A stretch of 64,000 nucleotides of DNA. Source: Prosapia bicincta (taxonomy: Eukaryota > Arthropoda > Insecta > Hemiptera > Cercopidae). The stretch lies in the NCBI GenBank assembly GCA_036971475.1, contig JBAIZL010000006.1, positions 61,689,398-61,753,397 on the forward strand. The letters are read 5' to 3'. The notes beneath the pieces are model-generated. The model searched no databases, was not told the DNA's origin, and saw nothing but the letters and a program-made list of their open reading frames with translations. Shown in pieces: positions 11,692 to 22,445 of this stretch (the first letter of the stretch is position 1; each line of letters opens with the position of its first letter). The translations under genes and the position numbers were made by a program.

Positions 11692-11694
<3 letters not shown>
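11569..11694 (-). mobile_element. Single-arm unit with broken hammerhead core (locus D)
   Basis: Near-copy of locus B. The same C-to-A change in the first box is present, and helix II is also disrupted (GTTTTC in place of GTTGGC). Sharing the first-box defect suggests B and D duplicated after it arose. Confidence 0.6.
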
Positions 11695-11740
<46 letters not shown>

Positions 11741-11742
<2 letters not shown>

Positions 11743-11932
11743 AACTAAGACAAAATACAAATACAAGAATTATAATTGAATTTACAATTATAATTGTTTA
11801 ATTGAATTGTTTAATATTCCTGATGATGTTGGTACTGCTAGCCAACGAAAAGCTTTGAATTGTAAATTCAATTATAATTCTTGTATTTGTATTTTGACTT
11901 AGTTCTTTATTAATACACAAGAATACATATTG

Positions 11933-11935
<3 letters not shown>
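11741..11935 (+). mobile_element. TA-flanked element with one intact hammerhead-like core (locus E)
   Basis: Outer inverted arms (AAATACAAATACAAGAATTA and its complement) flank a single plus-strand core. The element lies between TA tracts at 11695-11740 and 11936-11982. The outer sequence is the same family as loci B, D and the core-less palindrome at 40.3 kb. Confidence 0.65.
11815..11862 (+). ncRNA. Hammerhead-like motif, locus E
   Basis: Helix I ATTC (11816-11819) pairs with GAAT (11857-11860). Core box CTGATGA (11820-11826), one T, helix II GTTGG (11828-11832) with CCAAC (11842-11846), GAAA (11847-11850). The last A plus AGCTT gives AAGCTT, fully self-complementary, then T (11856) at the cleavage position. 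All three helices and both boxes are therefore present, with helix III suited to pairing between two molecules. Self-cleavage is predicted only. Confidence 0.65.
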
Positions 11936-11984
<49 letters not shown>

Positions 11985-12180
11985 TTTTTAGATTTTCAAT
12001 CGTTAATAAAATCTTAGATTCAAATTTTTAAAGTTGTAGTAAAAGACATGATGTTGAAACAGTTTTTTTCAAATATTAATTCATAATTAAGTTTAATTAA
12101 TTTCGCTTTCTAAGTAGGCCTAAGTAGAAATTGACTTGAAATTTATTTTTATATGTTGTTTCCTTAAAATTAAGTAACTA

Positions 12181-13135
12181 TACACTAGGTTACATGTAAT
12201 TATATCCCATAAGACGCCGAAATTAGATTAAATTTTGTAATGTGTAATAGCTACTCTGCTACTAACAAATTACACGTAATGAAGTACTGTGTAATGTTTA
12301 AATATTACCTGAAATATGTTTAAGTATCCTGAAATATGTTTCACAAATAAATAAAATTTGGGAATTTTACCTACATAACCGCTTATCCGTAGGCCTACTG
12401 TCGTATTTGTACTTAAAAAAAACAATAAATTTTAAGTTTCGTTCCCAAATTTCCGAGGGTCCTAAACCTCGACCTAGACTTCTAATATGTTAAACCCCTA
12501 TCGCTGTTTAACACCTTATGTACACTATACATTCTAACTTGGGCTACAACGGCTTTATAAAAATGCCCTACTTTAAAAACCCTCCCCTAAAACCCTCTCT
12601 GAACTGAATAAAGAGCAAGATTTGTACTTTTACTGCAGTTAGGAAAGTTGCTTTTTATTGAGGTTTAACAGATTTCTGGGTATGTTGTTATTCAACACAA
12701 CCTATCCGCTCTGTAGCGAAATTAAAAATAAATGCGCAGAAGGATTGAACCACCGGGCCCCACGACTAACTAGCCGTGGCCGATGGAATGGCGATTTCGT
12801 AACCAATGTCAGTTTAGCGACGACCGCAGAACAAAAACGCGCGATAATAGTCTCTAAGCCGCTCCACCACATCCGAGCCTTGTGGTCATCCTGCTTGCCT
12901 GTCTGGGCGGCTGCCAACCCTTATCCGGGACTGTGGGGAATTCGGGATCCTTACAGTTCTCAGGGAAACTGGCGATAACGTGTTCCCAGACCAATTTGTA
13001 ACTTAAAAACGTCGCGCACTGTGAGAACCCGTTCGAGGCTAATTTCAAACAAAAGTTCGTCTTAATGAATTCTTAAGGGGACGGGAAAATAATAATAAGG
13101 GGTCGCGAATCATTAATAAACATACCAAGTCGTCA
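12181..13135. other. Mixed stretch with a GC-rich block at 12700-13050
   Basis: The GC-rich block has open frames on both strands (12658-12978 plus, 12702-12917 and 12854-13048 minus), none with a recognisable motif. On the minus strand it holds TGGTGGAGCGG and GGTTCAATCC, which resemble pol III A and B boxes, but they are about 130 bp apart, too far for a plain tRNA. A transposon fragment is the likeliest explanation. Confidence 0.3.
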
Positions 13136-13139
13136 TGAA

Positions 13140-13640
13140 GTAAACAAAATGCACACGTAGAGGTAAATATAATAATAAAACCTATATGTATAAGTCTAGG
13201 AAGTAACAATTAAACGAAGAAATATAAAAACAAAACCTAACATATAAGTGAAGGAAATAAATTATAAACACAGTTTGGAAGAAATAATATGTACAAGCAG
13301 AAATTAAAAAATTTCAAACGTAAAAGTAAACATAAGTGCATAAGTCAAGAATGTAAAAATTAAACGAAGAAGTATAAACACAAAACCTAACGTATAGACC
13401 TATGAGAAGAAAATAAATTATAAACACAGTTTGGAAGACATAATGTATAAATAAAGAAAACAAAATGCAAACGTATAGGTAAACATAATAAAACATAAAT
13501 GTATAAATCAAGAAAGTAAAAATTAAACGGAGAAATATAAAAACAAAATCTAACATATATGTGAAGAAGACAAATTATAAACACAGTTAGAAAGAAGTAA
13601 TGTATAAATGCAGAAATGAAGAAAAACAAAATGTAAATAG
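13140..13640. repeat. Degenerate tandem repeat, about 155 bp, 3 copies
   Basis: AAATATAAAAACAAAACCTA-type blocks recur near 13221, 13369 and 13531, each followed by AAATTATAAACACAGTTTGG. The spacing is uneven (about 149 and 162 bp). Minus-strand frames rich in Phe, Tyr and Leu here are by-products. Confidence 0.65.
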
Positions 13641-14302
13641 AATGAAGGCTTTAAAATATATTAAATAAACTCTATGCAAACAGAGTTTGAATTCAGTAAT
13701 GGCGCCATTGTGACATAAATTAAAAAATTATTTTTTAAAAGTAAAAATTTTTACCTAATTTTAAAAATTAGTAAATTAAAAAGTTGTACATTTATTTTAA
13801 GGGCAGAGATTTTATTGGTCACTACAGTGAGTAAATCTTTTCCATGACCTTTTACCTATGAATTAAACAAATTAACGACTAATAATTAAGTAAATTAATA
13901 AAAACCTTACTGAGAACGTGTTCTATGATACTAAGCGATTTTGTCGGTGCTACTGAGATCGCAGACCTGACGGAGATAACTTGGTACGCTCGGAAACGTT
14001 TTGTCTCGGTAGTTTTAATTAATTCACTTAACTATTATTCGTTAAAATTTTTAGGTCAGTAAAAGAAGCGGGAACTTTAAAATTATACCGACCACACGTC
14101 AATAGGGAATGTACTCGTACATTACATAATGAAAATATACATAAATAAACATTTAAATTAAACTTGTGCACTTCTTACAACCAAATCTAAACATATGGAT
14201 ACTTCATAGGTATATGTGTATATAGGTATATAGTAATGTTGCATAAAATAGGGCAGTAATTCCTAAACAATTATGTTTAAAAAATAAAGGTACATTTGTA
14301 TA
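13641..14302. other. Unannotated AT-rich stretch
   Basis: Nothing recognised. A block near 13985-14030 (CGGAAACGTTTTGTCTCGGT) has a diverged relative at about 47556, so part may be an old dispersed repeat. Confidence 0.4.
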
Positions 14303-14304
14303 TA

Positions 14305-14555
14305 CAGTAGAGTCTCCATATTAAGAGGTAGGTAGGAGCGAGCCCCCCTCGGATTACAGGAAAATACGGAGTTGTAATAAACCCTAATACAGTATGTACT
14401 ATAATTAAGAATACTCAAAATAAGATTATAGACCTGTAGGCTATATGAACATTTCTTAGAAGTCTGACTCATCATTTTCTTTCAAATAGACTAAATAGGT
14501 TCAAACAGAAATAGACACGAATTTAACGGAAGCTCGGAATATCGGGACTCTACTG
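14305..14555. mobile_element. pogo/Tigger-like MITE
   Basis: A 251-bp element with terminal inverted repeats starting CAGTAGAGTC (left CAGTAGAGTCTCCATATTA, right the complement of CAGTAGAGTCCCGATATTCC), flanked by TA on both sides (14303-14304 and 14556-14557). TA duplication and CAGT-type ends fit the pogo branch of the Tc1/mariner superfamily. It is too short to code for a transposase. Confidence 0.75.
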
Positions 14556-14557
14556 TA

Positions 14558-15604
14558 CCTTCAATTTAAACTAAGTTGTAACTGTTTCATGAATTTACTT
14601 TCATGATGGTTTCATGATTTGGTTCAGAAAATATATTTGGATACTTTTGTAAAAGATTAATGTAAAGGTTCATTTATGTTTATTTTCATTCTGTAATGTT
14701 CTACACTCTCTATAGGTGTGTTTTCGGTATAATATCAAAGTACCAAAAATCACTTTTGAATACAAAAGTAAAATTTTTAAAAATGTCATAAAATAAAGAT
14801 ACTGCATAACCTAGGGTTACTTACAAAAATAATTTTCGAACAGTTACAAAATGAAATAAGACAAAAGGAAGCCATTTTCAAAATATTTATTTGTTATACA
14901 GTATTACAATATCCAGGTTTACTAGACATAATAGATCTAAACTCAACCTTGTTTCGTAGATATGACCTACGCCGACTTTAGACAATTTGTTCACCTGATA
15001 GTCTTGAAAAGCCAAAGTGAATACGATTTAATCGTGATCTCAAACAAAGCGTTTAGATGAATGATTCAAAACAAACCAAACAGGTTTCAAAATGAAGGCA
15101 ATTATATCGCGATCAACCTGGATTGATATTTACGCAATCCTTGTCGTGAGAAGTAACTCTTAACCTTTGTGCAGACTTTCTCTACTAATTGCACAATCAG
15201 GTTTCCGTTCAATAAAAAAAAAAAACATTGAAAAAGTCAAGAGCCCGGAAAAACCGCCTACATTCCTGTTTGGCCACGCCCGACGTATTTCATACGGGTA
15301 GTACAATTGAAATGACTCGAGGCGAGGGAGTTCGGAACAATGCTCGGTCGTTTCCGCCATATCTCGTAAATCAAGCAGGCAGAGGCGATAACTTAACAAT
15401 GGAATGGATATAACATTGGATAAACCAAACTAGTATTGGAAGGTTGCCAAGACAATTTACATATTCCTGTTTATTTTAAATTTTGTAGCTTCTGTATAAA
15501 TATTAAACAATGCTTTAAATATAATTCTAGAATGCTTTCAGGACCTAATGAACGTTGTTTACATTCTATAGTAGCAAACTTAAGCACAATTTATTACCCA
15601 ACTT
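14558..15604. other. Unannotated stretch
   Basis: Nothing firm. 15220-15410 is GC-richer, with overlapping short frames on both strands. I looked there for the missing first Meteorin exon (signal peptide ending in a Cys-x-Trp type motif with a phase-2 donor) and did not find it. Confidence 0.4.
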
Positions 15605-15726
15605 AGAGAGAGAAAGAAAGAATGAGAGAGTGTGTGTATGTATGTATGTAAGAGAGTGCATATGTGTGCGAGTATGTGTTTGTATATGTATGTGTATTTG
15701 TGAGTGAATGTTGAGCGCGCGCGCGC

Positions 15727-15757
<31 letters not shown>

Positions 15758-15805
15758 TTTGTGTTTGCGTGCGTGTGAGGATGTGTCTGTGTGTGTGTGT
15801 GTGTG

Positions 15806-15837
<32 letters not shown>

Positions 15838-15925
15838 GTGTGTTAAAGAGAGAGAGAGGGAGAGAGTGTGTGTTAGCGAGTGTGAGGGTGTGGGTGTGCG
15901 CGTATGTGTGTGTGTTCCTTTTCGT
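15605..15925. repeat. Compound GA/GT simple-repeat region
   Basis: Interspersed AGAG, GTGT and GCGC tracts. Open frames here are low-complexity artefacts. Confidence 0.9.
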
Positions 15926-16319
15926 TACTTAGTTATACATCAGTAAATTCGAGTAACGTTGGTTGATAATGTTAAACCAATAACCACAAAAAACCAATAT
16001 CCAGAAACCCCGATGATGTTTAAAATATTTATTTAATACAGCATCATCTGTATACATCTGCATACAAACAGTAGGCCTACATATAAATATATCCTTGAAG
16101 ATATTAACATTAATATAACGAAATTTATCCTACATAATCGTACGAGTATAAAACCTTTTATAGGTAGGTGATGTCGGTGTTATATAGCCTACGCTTTCAC
16201 GTATAGCCTACAATCAAACCAATCTCTTCCTGCAAAACGACTACTTAAACAATACATTGTTCCTGAAGAGAATATTTAAACATTCTTACCGCCTTGTGTA
16301 TTGTAGAGAATACAATAAA

Positions 16320-16412
16320 CTGCTGGTTTCGAGCCTAACAACCACCAAGACTGAATTTTAAATAGAGTTTCATAGTCTAGTCAGTGGTTTCAGTGATAGT
16401 CATCATCAGTGA
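16320..16412 (-). mobile_element. Degenerate hammerhead-like / Penelope-type remnant
   Basis: On the minus strand CTGATGA (16409-16403) is followed by T and then GAAA (16391-16388), with poor helix II pairing. A second GAAACCAGCAG follows at about 16340-16325. Spacing matches the intact motifs elsewhere, so this looks like a decayed relative just upstream of the first visible Meteorin-like exon. Confidence 0.35.
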
Positions 16413-16603
16413 CAATTACTTTCTAAACTATAGGCTGTAATTATATCTTAGATGTTGTGTTAGTATTTCTCATTGATAACGATGTATTCCTTGAAAAGCT
16501 TTTGACGAATAAGTTTTTGACTGTAAATTAGTGTTAGTATTTACTTAATTCTTACAAGAGCTCAAAAGTTTTATTTCATTGAATGTTTATTTTTTTGTTC
16601 CAG

Positions 16604-17001
16604 CGGCCTCCATCCGCAAGACGGCCAAGTGCGCGGAGTGACTCCAGTCTACCTGAGGTGTTCCCAAGGCAAGGTGACGTGGACGTATCCTGGAGGCGCC
16701 CTGCGGGTCTTGCTGCGCCTAGGTTCGTCAGGAAGAGACTTCCGCGGCTGCATAAAGTCGGCGCCAGAGTTCGCCGGAGCGCGGGTGTTCCTGGAAGGCA
16801 CCAGGTCTCTGGCCAGGATCCTGGACGTGGAGGATGGCGCTTCTAAGCAACTAGTGAGATGCTTCCACAGCCGGGGCGGCCAGGCGGCGCTCTACGTGGA
16901 GGCCTCTTCGCCGGTCTCCACCTTCCCGCGACAGGTGGCACAGTTTTCCTACGATTTGGAAGCTCTGCCGAGGCGCAAGGGGGCGTACGACCCAGCGGAA
17001 G
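16604..17001 (+). CDS. METRN-like: Meteorin-like protein, internal exon (first exon visible)
   Basis: The exon begins after the acceptor TTTTTTTGTTCCAG and ends at the donor AAG|GTGAGT. It enters in phase 2 (one base, then GGC CTC) and leaves in phase 1. Translation begins GLHPQDGQVRGVTPVYLRCS, continues with VTWTYPGGALRVLLRLG, CIKSAPEFAGARVFLEG and LVRCFHSRGG, and ends RRKGAYDPAE. This follows the N-terminal half of Meteorin and Meteorin-like proteins, where a Ser-Gly-Leu precedes the first domain and TW.YP.GALR is typical. It supplies 132 complete codons and three of the family's ten cysteines. These proteins are secreted signalling factors (neurotrophic or metabolic in vertebrates); the role in invertebrates is largely inferred. 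The GTG at 16629 is internal, not a start. The signal-peptide exon and first cysteine must lie upstream. Confidence 0.92.
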
Positions 17002-17640
17002 GTGAGTCTTTTGAAGGAGATAGTCCTAAATTAGTGTATTGAAGTAACTAAAATAAGTCGCAATTCATTTTGAGAACGCAGTTGGTTAAGAACTCGAAAT
17101 AAGAATTGAATAAACAATAAACCACTTGAATATCGAGTCAACTGATATTTTTGTTTGTGTTTTATATGTAAGTATTGTTGTTCTCTCAGTGTTGTCACTG
17201 TTTCTATTATTTTTACATACATTTATGACTCTCCTTACTTTTGTGGGTTATTGTATTTAATTTTTAACTAAAATTTCATTTTGTTTTTTTTAGTTTTAAT
17301 TGATTTTAGTGCGCGTACTTGTATTATATACGCGTATTTATAAGCAATGCAATATTGTTTTTAGGCTTGAGAAGGGCAAAAAAATAGTTGACGAATCGTT
17401 GTACTAATTAAATAAACTTTTTTGACTCGATGTTCAACAGGTATATAGTTTATTCTAAAAAAGAGTCACAATTATTGTCCCAAAGCACCCAAATTTGTAT
17501 TTACTGCTCTGATTATTTGATTTATTGTTCTATTAATTGCCTACGACATAGGTACTGAGTCTTCTTCACGAAAACATTTTCGATAATAATTAAATTAAGC
17601 AAATTCCAACTCCACATTGAATAAGTTATTTTGGAAATGG

Positions 17641-17815
17641 GTTTGGACGACAAACATCATCAGTGAGTACGGTTCACTATGTACTAATGTTGTGAGAACA
17701 GCTATTGCAACATTTAACTATAACTAACAGTTTTTAGTTTGAAATCGTAGTTTTAGTTATACGTTAAATGTTGTATTTATACTCACTGGTGATGATAACT
17801 TTATCATTGAAACGC
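17641..17815. mobile_element. Decayed inverted pair with hammerhead-like boxes, in intron
   Basis: Left arm, minus: CTGATGA (17663-17657), T, GTTTG and CAAAC as helix II, but no GAAA. Right arm, plus: CTGGTGA (17786-17792), TGATAA with TTATCA, then GAAAC (17809-17813). The right arm resembles the better-preserved motif at 26885. Between the arms lie AT-rich inverted sequences (CATTTAACTATAACTAA and its near complement). Confidence 0.4.
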
Positions 17816-18464
17816 GCCTATAAATTATTTATCATGAGTTGATGTAGTTTTATTTATTTATTACCTTTACCACAAGCGAATCTCAAAGGTTTCGGTACTT
17901 TATAGCAGTTCAAGAATGACAGAACAAATGTTCCAATCATTTCCAATAGCGTCCATAAATTTTGGCAAAACTACAAAATTACTCTCTCTGTAGTAATACA
18001 AGAATATGGGTTTTGTAATTACATTTAATTTTCCTCCACACATACAATGAAAATTCATTAACCGAATAAAATTTAATCGTATCTATTTTGCAACTCGCTG
18101 CCAAAAATCAATAAATAAAAGAGGAAGTAATTTAAAATTTCTCCCACTCAACGAACCGGTACAATTAGAGTTCAACAGTTGGCAACACGCACGTATCCTG
18201 ATCAAGAGAAATCAAAAAGAAACTTATTCCAAACCGTTCAATTATCACTGATTCAATACTAGGTCCGGTTGCAGTTAATTATTATTTTTTTACAACCTAA
18301 AAACAAATTAAGAGAAGAAATTTGCAGAGGTATCTGTGGAGCTAATCTGTGGCTCCAAGGGTTCCTTGATTAGCCAGTGAAGTGTTTTGTCAAGTTCGAA
18401 AGCTTTTAAAATTAGTTAAAAACAGTACAAATATTCGATTAGTGCAAATTCAGTGACGTTGCCT

Positions 18465-18630
18465 TTCTGCCTTTATGTTGTGATTCTGTCATATGTATAT
18501 ACATATTTATATTAATTATTTGATTATTTAATAAAAAGTAACAAATACAAATTTTCATTGTTGACCTAAGTAGCGATAGACATTTAAAAAATGTTTATAT
18601 TAGACTACTTGTTTCTTAGTTAACTTTGTA
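18465..18630 (+). repeat. Family X fragment
   Basis: Carries the TTGTGATTCTGTCATATGTA module, the AATAAAAAGTAAC block and the GTTGACCTAAGTAG tail, without the head. Confidence 0.7.
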
Positions 18631-18849
18631 AAATTCCTATTCGATTTTACCGTATCACGAACTTCATGGAACTTCACCAAATTGGTGTTCACTTCACGAC
18701 TACATGCTCCAAAGTGTGTGGCTTATAACTCCTTGTAGTTTGATGCCATGTTATTTTGTGTAACTTATATTAAAAAACGAACAATTTTCTCAATGTTCAG
18801 CTATTCAAAATTTATATTTTTTAATTTCAACTTTTGGTTTTTTTTCCAG

Positions 18850-18906
18850 AATGCAGACCGTGTTCCAAAGAAGAAATGACGCATGCGTACTGCACCAGCG
18901 ATTTAG
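18850..18906 (+). CDS. METRN-like: Meteorin-like protein, 57-bp exon
   Basis: A short exon between TTTTTTCCAG and G|GTGAGT, entering and leaving in phase 1. Joined to the previous exon it reads E-CRPCSKEEMTHAYCTSDL, matching the highly conserved CRPC....(8 residues)..CTSD motif of Meteorins, which contributes three cysteines. It is too short to show as an independent open frame; the splice signals, frame and motif together make it secure. Confidence 0.92.
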
Positions 18907-19059
18907 GTGAGTGTTTGCATACATTATTTCTATCAAAACTTGTGTTTTGTAGGTTTTATTTGAAAATTCTGTACAGATAAAGTACATTCAAACTACTTAG
19001 ATAAGTAAATTGGGTTATTTGAAATGACTGTTTCATATAGCAGGCATGACTGTTTGTCT

Positions 19060-19670
19060 TGTCATTCCGAGACGCTCTAACAAACCGATTTTTAAACATA
19101 TTCAAGTAAAGTGATAACATATGATTTCGCACAACAGCTGATTTTATTTTATAGGTTACAGACCTAGGTTGTAGAACAAATGTTTTAACTACGAAGGTTA
19201 TATTACTTTTTATTTTAAAGTATTACGTTAAAATGTTAATATTAAATATTGTTTATCTGTTAATAACTATTACAAAAATAATTATATTATAATTAAATCA
19301 ATATAATACTAATGAATTATATATTTGCATTCCAATTTTTTAAATAAAAATTTTCATAGAGGCATCTGACACTTTTTACGAACCGATTTCAATTAAATTT
19401 GTTATATAAAATATTTTTTCCAGTAAATTGTTGAAGTAGAAACTTTTATAGCGATGCCTACAACAACTTACTGGATGGACATAAACATTCAATTTCCGTC
19501 AGTATAAATTCCGTCAGGTTACGCTATGAGTTACCTCAAAGTGAATTAAATCGTAACATATGATTTCATATATCAGCTGATTTTATGTTGTAGATTATAC
19601 AACATAAATACAACTGTTTTAACACGTAGGTTATGTTACATTATTTATTGCACATTGTTAAAGGAAAGGG
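19060..19670 (+). repeat. Dispersed repeat family Y, copy 1
   Basis: Contains two versions of a module also found in family X (GATAACATATGATTTC, CAGCTGATTTTAT, then GGTTATGTTAC), separated by a block with GGATGGACATAAACATTCAA and TTCCGTCAG. A reverse copy is at 23290-23700 in the same intron. Confidence 0.65.
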
Positions 19671-20455
19671 TTGTTATTAAATAGTTTTGATCAGTTAATA
19701 AATATATTAATTCATTTAAATTTTGGTAAATCTCAATACAAATAACTCAATATAACAATAATAATAAGCTATGCAATTTTTATGTAATTTTTTAAATGAA
19801 TACATATTTAGGCGTTTCTGATAAATGTTATTTCTCATTACGCAAGATTAAATATGTCTCTATTCAAAATTTCTGTAGACGTGGCTAAAAAGGTTTTCAC
19901 TTCTGTTGGTATTGCCCAGAGTGTCACAACCTATTTTATTTTATAAATAAATGTTCAGAAATTACCTAATTGTTTTTTCTTTATATCTCGTTTATATTAA
20001 AGGAGTCGCTTTTTTATATTATGCAGAGATTAACTTTTGTTAAAAGATTTGTTAGCTCGAAGTAATACGAAGTTTAATAATGCTAGGGAATATAAAAAGT
20101 GTATTTAGAAACACAAAGAATGCAGTTTGCAGCTGTCGTTTTAAGGTTATGCGAGCACAAACATGGCGTTAATGTTTATAGTTAGTCTGCGTGCCTTATC
20201 GTGTCTGGGTTCTGCTGATAACGCAAATTTAAAGCTTGGGGTTGGAGCGTGGCCAGCTAAAGTTCAAATACTTTTACCGGAGCCGATTTCCGCTTGAGTC
20301 AACGTTTCTTGGCGTCATGCAGCACTAGTTTTATTAAATTGATTATTTAACATTATTAAATAAAAACATTTTTCCTAGTCCTTACAGTTTGCAGATGGTT
20401 AATTTAATTTCACATGCAATAGTGATTGATTCGAAAAACTATTTAATTTGTAATT
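19671..20455. other. Intronic stretch, nothing recognised
   Basis: AT-rich, with a short GC-richer patch at 20150-20310. No motif recognised. Confidence 0.45.
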
Positions 20456-20460
20456 AGGAA

Positions 20461-20461
<1 letters not shown>

Positions 20462-20502
<41 letters not shown>

Positions 20503-20945
20503 TTAAATATATCGTTCAAATTTTCAATCGTTAATAAAATACTTTTTATTCATCCACTCAGGTTCAAATACATTTTTTAAACTTTTAGTAGATGACACTT
20601 GATGTTTTTTCAAATATTAATTCATTAATACAATTTTCACAAAACCTTGAATTAAAGAAAAACTTAGCAAAAGGGACTATGTTACGTACACTAGAAATAT
20701 GCAATATAGTTATTTCGTCCCATTTAGCTTAAAATAAGTGATAACATATGATCATAAAACGGTTGATTTTATGTTATGGGTTATGTGGTAGAACAGATGT
20801 TTTAACGCATAGGTTATGTTCCTTTATTTATTTTAATTGTTGTTATTTAATATAAAGTAACTAAAACAAAAATTTTCTTTGTTGGCCTAAGTAGGAATTT
20901 ACTTTAAAAAGGTTTTGTTTATATTACTTGCTTCGCTTGAATAAC
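20462..20945 (+). repeat. Family X copy with (AC)n tract
   Basis: Here the microsatellite before the body is AC (20462-20501) and not TA. Body, CAGCTG-type middle (partly deleted) and tail (GTTGGCCTAAGTAGGAATTT) follow in order. Confidence 0.8.
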
Positions 20946-21024
20946 ACGCTCATAGTGGAAAATAAGCTTAAGTTAGCTAACTAAGTTTCTTATTAAATTA
21001 ATTATTCTAATTAGGAAATAGCAT

Positions 21025-21292
21025 GGGTACCTACGCATTATAAGGAGGCCACTAATATAGGTACGTTAATGTTGTATAAAATTACAACTAAATCTATCCT
21101 GGCTGGATAATTCATAGATATATTTTAATATAGGTATGTAAGTATAAAATTCCAACCATATCTATACTTTACCTTTATTAAAATATATCTAAAACGTTTT
21201 CAGTCAGGATAGATTTGGTTGTAATTTTGTACAGCATTATTACGTATCTATATTAGTGGCCTCCGTATAATGCGAAGTACCATAACATGTAC
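21025..21292. mobile_element. MITE with about 85-bp inverted repeats
   Basis: The left arm (GCATTATAAGGAGGCCACTA, from 21038, to AATCTATCCTGGCTGGA) is repeated inverted at the right (TCAGTCAGGATAGATTTGGT to GGCCTCCGTATAATGCGAAG), with about 80 bp between. No open frame. The duplicated target is not clear, so the superfamily is undecided. Confidence 0.7.
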
Positions 21293-21304
21293 TTTGTAGA
21301 CTTG

Positions 21305-21480
21305 CATTATCTTTACCTTCTAAACAAGTAAAAAAAAAAAATTCAAGTCAATTCCTACTGAGGTCAACAAAGAAAAATTGTATTTGAGTTACTTTTTATT
21401 TTATAATTACAATTAATATAAATATGTATGGCCTATGACAGAATCACAATTATAAGCGCCAAAATAGAAAGCGAATGTCT
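21305..21480 (-). repeat. Family X fragment (reverse)
   Basis: Tail and third module in reverse (TCAATTCCTACTGAGGTCAA, then GACAGAATCACAATTATAAG). The head is missing. Confidence 0.7.
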
Positions 21481-21589
21481 TTGCAATTTTTCATTTCCCT
21501 CTCTATACAGTATGTTTTGGACGATTATTTTTGTTTGTTACTATTTATTTATTCGTTTTCTCTTTTAAAATTCCTTCTATTAACTTACA

Positions 21590-22060
21590 CTCTCCTGATA
21601 TATATATATATATAGTATATCGTACAAATTTTCAATGTTCATAAAATACGTTTTTATTCATCCAATCACGTTCAAATAGATTTTTTTAAACCTATATTGG
21701 ATGACAATAATTGATGTTATACATTTTTTTCAAATATTTATCCAATAAATAAATTATAAAATTTGTGGGGTCCAGCAGGATTCGAACTAAGAATAATAAT
21801 GTTCGAAGTCTTGCGCGCCTTGGCACTGGACCAATTTTCCAATACCCAGAAATCTATTTCTCAAATATATATATGAGTTTTCCCCCCATCTGGTTTTCAT
21901 CGAAACCTCCATTGTACAACCTTAAACTGTCACCATGGTTACCACACAATATCATAAATAGTGCTCTAGCGTAATTAAAATAAAATTTTTCTTTGTTAAA
22001 CTCAGTAGGAATTTTCTGAAAAGTTTTATTTAATATGACTTTTTTCGTTCCAAATTTATG
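21590..22060 (+). repeat. Family X copy with tRNA-like middle
   Basis: Head, short TA tract and body are followed by a tRNA-like block (21769-21833) in place of the usual middle, then the usual tail. On the minus strand the block has TGGTCCAGTGCC (A-box-like, 21833-21822) and AGTTCGAATCC (B-box, 21788-21778). Ends GGTCCAG and CTGGACC can pair like an acceptor stem. The 69-codon frame across it is an artefact. Confidence 0.75.
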
Positions 22061-22445
22061 AAGCTTATGGTGATCTATAATTTCACATTCTTTCCATCTC
22101 TTGTATTACTTCATTATTGTAAGGAATCTTTCTGTTATAATTTCATAAAAATCTTTAGGTAACAGATTTTTAGTAATGGGAAAGTTGGATCAGTCCCATA
22201 GTGCTGGATTTTAAACATGTAGTCATTCAGTTCGAATCCGACCGAAACATCAGTTTTTTTAAAAACTATAATTAATGAATAGTTATTCGGCAAGACAGTT
22301 AACACCAATTGATATCAGAGGTTAAAAAAAATGTATTTGAACTTGATTGGGCGAATAAAAAAGTATTTTATCAACAATTGAAATTCTTTACGAAGTATAT
22401 CTAAGAAGAGTGTGAGGTAATAGAAAGAATTTAATAAAAGGAAAG
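22061..22445 (-). repeat. Family X copy with tRNA-like middle (reverse)
   Basis: Reads in reverse against the preceding copy. A tRNA-like block on the plus strand has TTGGATCAGTCC (22185-22196) and AGTTCGAATCC (22229-22239). The reversed body and head follow to about 22435. Confidence 0.7.

Larger units (their letters stand above)
17002..18849 (+). other. Meteorin-like gene intron (phase 1), 1.85 kb
   Basis: Bounded by GTGAGT and a TTTTTTCCAG acceptor. It contains a decayed inverted hammerhead-like pair (17641-17815) and a family X fragment (about 18465-18630). No other gene is seen. Confidence 0.85.

Noticed and set aside
12700..12890. Possible tRNA or tRNA-derived SINE on the minus strand (TGGTGGAGCGG and GGTTCAATCC)
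   Set aside because: Box spacing is about 130 bp and no cloverleaf forms.
15220..15413. First exon of the Meteorin-like gene
   Set aside because: No signal-peptide-like start, no Cys-x-Trp motif and no phase-2 donor in a suitable frame.
16583..16846. 87-codon frame overlapping the first visible Meteorin-like exon
   Set aside because: Shadow in another frame; the true frame has the family motifs and continuous splicing.
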